DNA from: Planctomycetota bacterium
GTDB lineage: Bacteria; Planctomycetota; B129-G9
Direction of reading: 5' to 3'
DNA: 5,251 nucleotides
NCBI GenBank assembly: GCA_003644325.1
Contig: QNCA01000138.1
Location: 1-5,251 of the forward strand
Of this stretch, positions 1 through 5,251 are shown piece by piece (within the stretch, counting starts at the first letter, position 1; each line of letters begins with the position of its first letter). The position numbers and the translations under genes were made by a program. The notes below the pieces were generated by a model that searched no databases, was not told the origin of the DNA, and saw only the letters and a list, made by a program, of their open reading frames with translations.

Positions 1-573
1 ACGCGCCCCATCAAGGGCACGCGGCCACGGCGGGAAGACGCCGCGGCGGACACGGCGATGAAGCGCGAACTGCTGAACAGCGAAAAGGACGCCGCGGAAC
101 TGGCGATGATAGTGGACCTGGAGCGCAACGACCTGGGGCGGGTATGCGAGTTCGGCACAGTCAGGGTGGACGAAGCGCGGACGCTTGAAACTTACGCCAC
201 CGTGCATCACCTTGTCGCCACGGTCACCGGCACGATGCGCGAGGGGTGCGACATCGTGGACCTTCTGCGCGCGACTTTTCCCGGCGGCTCGATAACCGGC
301 GCGCCCAAGATTCGCGCAATGGAAATCATCGACGAACTTGAGCCGACGGCCCGAAGCATCTATACCGGCGCAATCGGCTACATCGGACTGGACGGCCGCG
401 CGGATTTGAACATCGCCATCAGGACGCTGCTCCTGGACGGGAGTCGCGCGACGTTCCAGGTCGGCGGCGGCATCGTGGCCGATTCGCAGCCCGAGGCGGA
501 ATACCAGGAGACCATGGACAAGGGCATGGGAATCATGCGCGCCCTGGGGATAGATGATGCGGAGGCGGACTGA
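1..573 (+). CDS. pabB: Aminodeoxychorismate synthase component I (PabB), 3' part only
   Basis: The C-terminal 190 residues are visible and the gene continues past the left edge. The enzyme aminates chorismate to 4-amino-4-deoxychorismate, using ammonia from a PabA glutaminase, in cytosolic p-aminobenzoate/folate synthesis. The fragment opens with TRPIKGTRPR. The lysine of PIKGT (nt 13-15) is the PabB-specific nucleophile; anthranilate and isochorismate synthases usually have PIAGT. Then come MIVDLERNDLGRVC (metal and substrate region), FPGGSITGAPKIRAMEII, and YTGAIGYIGLDGRADLNIAIRT followed by a GGGIVADSQPEAEYQET segment. GGSITGAPK is PabB-like, where TrpE typically has AGTVSGAPK. All expected C-terminal chorismate-binding motifs are intact, and the stop is TGA at 571-573. 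The downstream pabC supports the pathway assignment. PabA is not in the window. TrpE is the alternative but fits less well. Confidence 0.93.
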   Translation, partial: TRPIKGTRPRREDAAADTAMKRELLNSEKDAAELAMIVDLERNDLGRVCEFGTVRVDEARTLETYATVHHLVATVTGTMREGCDIVDLLRATFPGGSITGAPKIRAMEIIDELEPTARSIYTGAIGYIGLDGRADLNIAIRTLLLDGSRATFQVGGGIVADSQPEAEYQETMDKGMGIMRALGIDDAEAD

Positions 574-701
574 GTTCTTCACGATGATATGGGAGCGTAC
601 CGTGGAAACCGCCCTGGTACGCGCTCGGGACAGGTTCGGATTTTCCACCGTTCAAAAATATACATGCGAGACAAATAGGGAAAAAGTTGTGAGGCAGGCC
701 G
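574..701 (+). promoter_or_regulatory. pabB-pabC spacer with possible structured leader RNA
   Basis: This 128-nt spacer carries no convincing ORF. GCGTACC (595-601) pairs perfectly with GGTACGC (616-622). The next seven bases, GTGGAAA (602-608), lie in that loop and pair perfectly with TTTCCAC (642-648), so the two 7-bp helices interlock as an H-type pseudoknot. The 3' half (651-690) is A/T-rich for this window. A weak TATACA (659-664) with TTCGGA (635-640) at an 18-nt spacer could be an internal promoter, but both boxes match poorly. I could not match the spacer to any riboswitch class I know, including the tetrahydrofolate riboswitch. The role is inferred from pairing only. Confidence 0.3.
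691..694 (+). promoter_or_regulatory. Shine-Dalgarno supporting the 702 start of pabC
   Basis: GAGG lies 7 nt before the ATG at 702, which is good spacing. An in-frame TGA at 690-692 overlaps it, so translation in this frame cannot begin further upstream. A competing GAGGGGA (737-743) precedes in-frame GTG codons at 747 and 756, at gaps of about 3 and 12 nt. The start is therefore favoured but not settled. Confidence 0.5.
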
Positions 702-1598
702 ATGGGTGCAAGTCCTGAGTTCCAGGAAGATCCGCTGAGGGGACGGGTGCAGACCGTGCGCTGGTTCCGCGCCACGCCTGAGGCGTTGCAGCCGAGCGAG
801 CCGGACCTGTTGAAGGTCACCGACCGGGGCTACCAGTACGGCGAGGGCCTCTTCGAAACATTGCGCACCTGCAGTCGGCGGCCCGTCCTGCTGGATGCAC
901 ATCTCAGGCGATTATCGGAGTCCGCACGCTTCTTGGGCATACCGCTGCCGTCGGACCTCAGCGCCATACCCGAAGCGCTCGAACAGATGCTCCCCGATGA
1001 AGACATCACCATAAAGATAATCCTCAGCCGCGGGGGCGCGGGGCGCTATGCCGAACTTGACAGCCACTCGCTGCTCAGCCTGCAAATCTTTCCATACCGG
1101 CCGCCCGAAGACGAGCACTACCGCGAGGGCGTCACCTTGCACACCGTCGCCGCCCACAGGAGCGCGACCTCTCCGCTGCACCGCCACAAGACGCTTAACT
1201 ACCTGGACAGCATCATGGCACGGCGCGAGGCGCGCTCGCACGACGCCTACGAGGCGCTCATAATCAACACCGACGACTTCATCGCCGAGTGCTCCATGTC
1301 CAACATCTTCTTCGTGCTGGACGGCGTAGTCCTGACGCCTACAGTCGAGTCCAACGTCCTGCGTGGCATAACACGCGACGCCATTTTGCGCCTGTGCCGT
1401 GAGAATGACATACCGCACGACGAGCGCCTGATGAATTTCGCCGACATCCTCTTCGCGCAGGAGGTCTTCATCACAAACTCGCTCATCGGCGTGATGCCCG
1501 TGCGCGAGATAGACGGCAAGGCCTTCGGCAACGAATGCCCCGGCCCGGTCACCACCCGCCTGTCAGTCCTCTATAATGAAAAGATACTGGCACGGTGA
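702..1598 (+). CDS. pabC: Aminodeoxychorismate lyase (PabC), PLP class IV family
   Basis: A 298-residue fold-type IV PLP enzyme. It is predicted to cleave 4-amino-4-deoxychorismate to 4-aminobenzoate and pyruvate in the cytosol, following PabB. Visible landmarks in order are DRGYQYGEGLFET (41-53, N-terminal substrate-side motif), HKTLNYLDS with the PLP Schiff-base lysine K163, AECSMSNIFF with E196 (the acidic residue that contacts the cofactor ring nitrogen in this family), RGITRDAIL (221-229, cofactor-phosphate loop) and ITNSLIGVMPV (257-267). Branched-chain aminotransferases usually have a TGTAAEV-type sequence at that last position, so lyase is preferred, and pabB next door agrees. A D-amino-acid or branched-chain aminotransferase remains possible. 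The stretch before DRG is about 40 residues, longer than the roughly 16-25 usual in PabC, so a GTG start at 756 (280 residues) is a real alternative. The stop is 3 nt from the stop of the convergent HEAT gene. Confidence 0.85.
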   Translation: MGASPEFQEDPLRGRVQTVRWFRATPEALQPSEPDLLKVTDRGYQYGEGLFETLRTCSRRPVLLDAHLRRLSESARFLGIPLPSDLSAIPEALEQMLPDEDITIKIILSRGGAGRYAELDSHSLLSLQIFPYRPPEDEHYREGVTLHTVAAHRSATSPLHRHKTLNYLDSIMARREARSHDAYEALIINTDDFIAECSMSNIFFVLDGVVLTPTVESNVLRGITRDAILRLCRENDIPHDERLMNFADILFAQEVFITNSLIGVMPVREIDGKAFGNECPGPVTTRLSVLYNEKILAR

Positions 1599-1606
1599 CA
1601 GTCACC
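1594..1606. terminator. Short dyad across convergent stop codons, possible bidirectional terminator
   Basis: GGTGAC, a single A, then GTCACC form a perfect 6-nt inverted repeat; as RNA this is a 5-bp stem with a CAG loop. The left arm contains the pabC stop TGA (1596-1598) and the right arm contains the HEAT gene stop (TCA at 1602-1604, TGA on the minus strand). On the plus strand TTTT (1607-1610) follows at once, which resembles a minimal intrinsic terminator. On the minus strand the T-run comes about 11 nt later. GGCA (1589-1592) and TGCC (1612-1615) could extend the stem around an internal loop. The stem is short, so efficiency is doubtful. Confidence 0.4.
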
Positions 1607-3296
1607 TTTTATGCCACGCCTTGATTTCCCGCACCTGCCGGTCGCGGTCGAAGTCCCACAGGTCGAAAGGCATCTCCGGTACTATTCTTTTAATTCCGTC
1701 TATGGCGAGTTCGCGAATGGTCTTACCCGGGCCCAATGACGACCCCATAAATGGTGCCCAGCCTCCGAACCTTTTGTATTTCGCGGGCGATTTATCGTCC
1801 AGTGCATCCACAAGGAATGGAATAACCGAGCGGGGGTAGGTGTCGGCAATCCATCGAAGAATGATTGCCTTCTCATCTGCGGCCGCCTTTGCAAGATCTG
1901 CGGCGACATCCCGTCGCGCCTTCTCGTCGCCCATGTCCATCAGGATACCACATCCCTTGTAATACATCGTTGGGTGGTCTGCTTTCCAGTCTGTTACACG
2001 CTTCCTGACGAGCGTGATTGCTTTTTGGTCTTGCTTCCGGACAATTTGGGCCAGGGTGGCCATTGCATTTGCGGCGTGTTGGGGGTTGCGGGAAGTGTTG
2101 ATGATCCTGATTATTGCGGGCAGAGAAGCAGCGTCTTTTGCTATCGCGGCGATTGACATTGCAGCGTTTTCCGACGTTTCGAGGCGGGAGTTAAATAACT
2201 CATCCATTATTGTTCTATCGCCAAGTTTCAACAACGCCAGAAGTATTTTCCCGTGCTGTGTCAGACGGTTACTGTTCATTACGAAGACAGGGAAACGCCT
2301 ATTGTAGAACGCTTTCATTCTTTCTATTTGTGATTTATCTCCATATTCAGCAAGCGCCAGCGCCGCGTCGCCGCAATAATACCGTGGGTGCAGGTCCAAA
2401 AAGGGGTAGAGTTTCGGTGTCACCTTCGGGTCGCCGCAGTTTGCCAGGAGTCGTATGGCGGCTGAAATGGCATGCGACGAAGTATCGCTAACACTCGGCT
2501 TGGGATTGGGGGAGTCAATCAGTTGAAGGCAGAATTTCTTGTACTCGGCGGGCTTCGTCGCGGCCAGAACGTCAAGCGCATTTCCCAGATGTGCGTATTT
2601 CCCTTCCTCGAGTTTGACGACCGCTTCTGCAAAGGCCACCCTGTCCCTGGCATCGTATCGCCAGGTCAACGAGAGAAGTGTGCCGGGATCATTGTCGGGG
2701 AGATAGTGGTAGATGCTGCAAACCGCCTCGCGCTGGGCCTTGTTTTTTACATAGAGGTATGGAACCAGGACGGGTTTCGCGCGCGTTCCGTATTTTCTTA
2801 TTTTCGCTTTTGCAGCCTCACGGACCGCTTCATCATCGGAAGCGAGTTTTTCGATTTCCGCCTCGACGGCCTTTTTCTCTTCGGCGGTCAGGGGTTTCTC
2901 ATCGAGCAGGGTCTTGAGATAATCCAGAAGGGCCGGTTCCCTGAAGCGGGCCAGGACTTCGATGGCGGTTGAACGGGACCATTTGTTGTTGCACTTTGCA
3001 ACTGCCAGAAAGGCGGGTATATATTTCTCTCTTTCAAACCTCAGCAACGCGTTCCGGTAGTATGTGCGCGTGGATGACCACTTTTCGCCTTGCCAGAGGC
3101 GGACTATTTCATCAATATTACCTTCCTGCACGAGTTTGTTCATCAAGGAGTTGACCTCTCTGATTCTGGCGGCTTCCTCACTAACGATGAAGCAGCCCGG
3201 AGGGCGGTCTTCACCGCATGCGGCCTCCGCCGGGGGAGTGAAATTCAGTCCTGCAAGAATCAATATCAGGACAGCCTGAATTGTTTTTCGACACAT
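1602..3296 (-). CDS. Secreted HEAT-type repeat protein, second tandem paralog
   Basis: A 564-residue protein of unknown function. Residues 1-26 form a signal peptide: basic MCRK, a hydrophobic core rich in L, I, V and A, then a PPAEA-A signal peptidase I-like site. C27 lacks a canonical lipobox, so a lipoprotein is not favoured. The mature protein is almost wholly amphipathic helix pairs of HEAT type with recurrent A-x-x-A-L and L-x-x-x-GD units, for example AALALAEYGDKSQIERM (311-327), pointing to a solenoid scaffold for protein binding; no catalytic motif is visible. Residues 151-170 hold LASDDEAVREAAKAKIRKYG. Residues 544-561 hold FDLWDFDRDRQVREIKAW near the C-terminus. Both have counterparts in the neighbouring gene, and the two proteins align end to end. 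The ATG at 3296 has AGGAG 8 nt upstream (3305-3309) and lies 21 nt past the preceding stop, so co-transcription is likely. Its GC content is lower than that of pabBC. Confidence 0.85.
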   Translation of the reverse strand: MCRKTIQAVLILILAGLNFTPPAEAACGEDRPPGCFIVSEEAARIREVNSLMNKLVQEGNIDEIVRLWQGEKWSSTRTYYRNALLRFEREKYIPAFLAVAKCNNKWSRSTAIEVLARFREPALLDYLKTLLDEKPLTAEEKKAVEAEIEKLASDDEAVREAAKAKIRKYGTRAKPVLVPYLYVKNKAQREAVCSIYHYLPDNDPGTLLSLTWRYDARDRVAFAEAVVKLEEGKYAHLGNALDVLAATKPAEYKKFCLQLIDSPNPKPSVSDTSSHAISAAIRLLANCGDPKVTPKLYPFLDLHPRYYCGDAALALAEYGDKSQIERMKAFYNRRFPVFVMNSNRLTQHGKILLALLKLGDRTIMDELFNSRLETSENAAMSIAAIAKDAASLPAIIRIINTSRNPQHAANAMATLAQIVRKQDQKAITLVRKRVTDWKADHPTMYYKGCGILMDMGDEKARRDVAADLAKAAADEKAIILRWIADTYPRSVIPFLVDALDDKSPAKYKRFGGWAPFMGSSLGPGKTIRELAIDGIKRIVPEMPFDLWDFDRDRQVREIKAWHKR

Positions 3297-3304
3297 CGTC
3301 TGTT

Positions 3305-3309
3305 CTCCT
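3305..3309 (-). promoter_or_regulatory. Shine-Dalgarno of the second HEAT paralog
   Basis: On the minus strand AGGAG precedes the ATG at 3296 by 8 nt. It lies inside the 21-nt spacer after the first paralog's stop and fixes the start just before the signal peptide. Confidence 0.7.
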
Positions 3310-3317
3310 GAGCAGAG

Positions 3318-4955
3318 TCATTTCTCCGGGAAGTTTGCTTCAAACCACTTGTCGATTTCCCGGCGTTGCCTGTCGGGGTCGAACCGCCACAGGCCGAGGC
3401 GCGCGCCGGCGAAACCGCATATCGCGTCGGTGGCGTATTGGCCCATAATGACAGTTCTATAACCGCCCAACCCCGCAAAAATCCGGAAAGTCGCCTTGTC
3501 GTCCAGGAGAGGCCGCAGGTACGGCGCAAGTTTTGCGTTCCCGCTTTTGCGAATCAGGTCTATGGCGTTTTTGCGCGTCACCACGTCCTCTGATTTCAAC
3601 ATCGAGCGCACCATGGAAACCGCTTCATCTTCTCCATATTGCAACAGAAGCACTGTAAGTTTTTCGTATAATTGCGGGCTGACCGGCTTCAACGCGGATG
3701 CCCGTTTTCTGATGGCGGCGAATACTTCCTTGTTGCCTTTATTGCTGAGTTTCAGCAGGTATTCGGCCGTCACAAGGAGTTCGTATCCCGTTCCAGAGGT
3801 CTCGAATATCTCAAGCACCTTTCCAAGATAACGCCGCTCTCCGGCCTCACCAATCGCGACAATTGCCGATTCCGGCGTGTCCGAATCAAGTTCGCGCTCA
3901 ATGTATTTTCCGTCTCCCAGCAACAGAAGCGCCTGGAGATACTTTTCGTGCGATTCACCCCGCTTTTGTCTCAAGGAAACATCGGCCTTCTTTATAATTT
4001 CGATGCTGTCCTTGTCGCCCAGTCGCGCCAGCGCCAGTGCCGCCGTGGGGGCGTAGGTTCTATTATTGAGTAACTCGCGAATCGCGTCGATGTATTCTTT
4101 TCCGCCTGTTTTTGCGACGGCCTGTATTGCCGCCTTGCGAACGTCCGACTGTTTATGATGAAGATACCCGCCGGCGATTGCTGCATCAGCGGGCTTGCCG
4201 TACTCGGTCAGTATAAGCAGTGATTGTTTGAGCATAAGCCTGTTTGGATATTTCGCCTGCAGAACTGTCCGCGCAATCCGGCATGCATCATCGGGCTTCA
4301 CAATTTTGAGCAGCGCCATAAGTTCAGTCTTGGCACCCCGGGATAACTCCGGCGGCTTGGCGACATCTCCGCTCTTCTTATACGTGCGCAGTATCTGTTC
4401 CACTGAGTACCTGACCTCGATGCTGGGATGATTCCTGTATTTTTCAAGAATCCCGGCACACCGGCCGCCGAGCGCAATCAGTTCCTTCTTTGCCTTGTCA
4501 CGGACCTCGAATTCATCCGCATCGAGATTCTCGACCAACTCCTCGACCTTCTTTTTCAGTTCTTCCGGTATCATGCCAAAGTTCTCTGTTTCTATCTCCC
4601 GCACCCTGAGGACGACCTTGAGGAGTTCATCGGGACGGTCAAGACATGCAAGAATCGAGAAGGATTGCGCCATTATCCTTTCATTCTTTGTCTCGTAAGC
4701 CTTGATAAAGGCGGGTACAATCTTTTCGCTTTCGAGGCTGAGCAACGCGCCCGAATACATGCCGTCTTTCCGAACGCCCCTTTCGGCATCCTTGAGCCAG
4801 AGAGCGATTAGCCCGTCAACGTCCTTTTTCTTAACCAACTCCATTAAGTCATCGTCCGGCTTGGACGGGCTGGCCATTACGGCGGCGGCCGCCCGGGAGA
4901 AAAGAACCATGCAGACCAACGCAACAACCGGCAGCGCTATTTTGCTGTGATACAT
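3318..4955 (-). CDS. Secreted HEAT-type repeat protein, first tandem paralog
   Basis: A 545-residue protein of unknown function. Residues 1-28 are a signal peptide (MYHSK, then a hydrophobic core, then an Ala-rich end with likely cleavage at AAA or VMA), so the product should leave the cytoplasm. The rest is helical repeats: an N-terminal segment (37-115), a charged helix running into DADEFEVRDKAKKELIALG (145-163), then regular HEAT-like pairs such as SDVRKAAIQAVAKTGGKEY (270-288) and TAALALARLGDKDSIEIIKK (304-323). The C-terminal motif is GLWRFDPDRQRREIDKW (521-537). The D-E-F-x-VR-x-A-x-x-x-L-x-x-LG pattern is frequent in planctomycete-type HEAT proteins. HEAT solenoids generally bind protein partners; nothing enzymatic is visible. 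The start is fixed by an excellent Shine-Dalgarno, and the gene begins 20 nt after the last base of gatB. PBS-lyase-type HEAT or armadillo-like folds are alternatives for the repeat class. Confidence 0.85.
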   Translation of the reverse strand: MYHSKIALPVVALVCMVLFSRAAAAVMASPSKPDDDLMELVKKKDVDGLIALWLKDAERGVRKDGMYSGALLSLESEKIVPAFIKAYETKNERIMAQSFSILACLDRPDELLKVVLRVREIETENFGMIPEELKKKVEELVENLDADEFEVRDKAKKELIALGGRCAGILEKYRNHPSIEVRYSVEQILRTYKKSGDVAKPPELSRGAKTELMALLKIVKPDDACRIARTVLQAKYPNRLMLKQSLLILTEYGKPADAAIAGGYLHHKQSDVRKAAIQAVAKTGGKEYIDAIRELLNNRTYAPTAALALARLGDKDSIEIIKKADVSLRQKRGESHEKYLQALLLLGDGKYIERELDSDTPESAIVAIGEAGERRYLGKVLEIFETSGTGYELLVTAEYLLKLSNKGNKEVFAAIRKRASALKPVSPQLYEKLTVLLLQYGEDEAVSMVRSMLKSEDVVTRKNAIDLIRKSGNAKLAPYLRPLLDDKATFRIFAGLGGYRTVIMGQYATDAICGFAGARLGLWRFDPDRQRREIDKWFEANFPEK

Positions 4956-4961
4956 TTGTGA

Positions 4962-4967
4962 CCTCCC
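4962..4967 (-). promoter_or_regulatory. Strong Shine-Dalgarno of the first HEAT paralog
   Basis: On the minus strand GGGAGG precedes the ATG at 4955 by 6 nt, within the 19-nt gap after the gatB stop. It fixes the start and suggests efficient translation from a gatB read-through message. No room for a separate promoter exists in the gap. Confidence 0.8.
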
Positions 4968-4974
4968 TTACATA

Positions 4975-5251
4975 TCATTCGGAGAGGATTTTCGTGAGCA
5001 ATTCCTCGACGACCTTCGGGTTGGCCTTGCCCTTCGTGGCGCGCATCACCTGGCCCATGAGAAACTTCACCGCTGTTGCCTTGCCGCCCCTGTAGTCCGC
5101 CACGGCCTTCGGATTGTCCTCGATGACCTTTCGGGCGGCCGCTTCAATCTCACCGCTGTCGCTTATCTGAACCAGGCCCTTCTCGTCGATTATCTTCTTC
5201 GGCGAGGCGCCGCTCCTCGCCATCTCCGCGAATACCTCCTTGGCGATGTTG
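4975..5251 (-). CDS. gatB: Asp-tRNA(Asn)/Glu-tRNA(Gln) amidotransferase subunit B, 3' part only
   Basis: The last 91 residues are visible and the gene continues past the right edge, with the open frame reading [10 protein letters not shown] before the first internal ATG at 5223. GatB is the kinase/transamidase subunit of cytosolic GatCAB, which converts Glu-tRNA(Gln) or Asp-tRNA(Asn) to the amide form. The visible part is the GatB/YqeY C-terminal helical domain that contacts the tRNA. Typical landmarks are [36 protein letters not shown] and a final [12 protein letters not shown]. The stop is TGA (4977-4975). The ATG at 5223 is internal and should not be called as the start of a small gene. 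GatA and GatC are not in the window. Presence of GatB implies that GlnRS, AsnRS or both are absent or supplemented in this organism. Confidence 0.95.
   Translation of the reverse strand, partial: NIAKEVFAEMARSGASPKKIIDEKGLVQISDSGEIEAAARKVIEDNPKAVADYRGGKATAVKFLMGQVMRATKGKANPKVVEELLTKILSE

Noticed and set aside
635..664. Candidate promoter (TTCGGA, 18 nt, TATACA) before pabC
   Set aside because: Only about 3 of 6 and 4 of 6 consensus matches in an A/T-rich patch, so it is not strong enough for a separate feature.
674..717. AGGGAA followed by GGGTGCAAGTCC, reminiscent of a cobalamin riboswitch core or a tRNA T-arm
   Set aside because: The distance between the two elements is too long for the cobalamin core, and the CCCGC-x-ACTGT element is missing. 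For a tRNA, the TTC of the T-loop and all other arms are absent.
533..902. Two minus-strand frames crossing the pabB-pabC spacer
   Set aside because: Each overlaps conserved coding sequence of pabC or the pabB end, and neither protein shows recognisable features.
912..1418. 168-codon minus-strand open frame inside pabC
   Set aside because: It lies opposite a clear PabC enzyme in GC-rich DNA, where antisense frames often stay open. The translation shows no recognisable motif or domain pattern.
2472..2972. 166-codon plus-strand open frame inside the second HEAT gene
   Set aside because: It lies antisense to a gene with signal peptide, Shine-Dalgarno and paralog. Its translation has no domain-like pattern.
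3672..4073. 133-codon plus-strand open frame inside the first HEAT gene
   Set aside because: It is the shadow of the real minus-strand frame, whose repeat pattern and paralogy are unmistakable. The same applies to the 127-codon frame at 4428-4811.
4975..5223. A complete 82-residue small protein starting at the ATG at 5223
   Set aside because: The frame stays open to the window edge and reads as typical GatB sequence upstream of that ATG, so this is only the gatB C-terminus.

Overview
The window holds five bacterial protein genes in two converging blocks, two of them cut by the window edges. On the plus strand lie the 3' end of pabB (aminodeoxychorismate synthase component I) and a complete pabC-type gene (aminodeoxychorismate lyase). 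Together they make 4-aminobenzoate for folate. On the minus strand, reading leftward from the right edge, lie the 3' end of gatB (Asp/Glu-tRNA amidotransferase subunit B) and two complete tandem genes for secreted, all-helical HEAT-type repeat proteins. The two blocks meet tail to tail with only 3 nt between stop codons, and a short perfect dyad spans both stops.

Organism: a GC-rich, probably uncultured bacterium that uses the GatCAB indirect tRNA amidation route. Exported HEAT proteins with a D-(D/E)-x-x-VR-(D/E)-x-A-K segment and a C-terminal 'D-x-DRQ-x-REI-x-x-W' ending resemble families common in Planctomycetota and related PVC or deep-branching phyla. This is an impression from protein style, not a placement. 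The pabBC and gatB stretches are clearly more GC-rich than the HEAT genes (60-nt samples counted by hand: 77% at 1-60, 62% at 5101-5160, but 45% at 2161-2220).

Layout: 1-573 pabB 3' part; 574-701 a 128-nt spacer with potential RNA structure; 702-1598 pabC; 1594-1606 dyad over both stops; 1602-3296 (minus) second HEAT paralog; 3318-4955 (minus) first HEAT paralog; 4975-5251 (minus) gatB 3' part. Minus-strand spacers are 19 and 21 nt, each with a strong Shine-Dalgarno, so gatB and the two HEAT genes look like one operon. The two HEAT genes are colinear diverged copies from signal peptide to C-terminal motif.

I see no CRISPR array, tRNA, rRNA, insertion sequence or phage gene. The least explained parts are the duplicated exported HEAT pair behind gatB and the structured pabB-pabC spacer. 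Neither amounts to a demonstrated new system.
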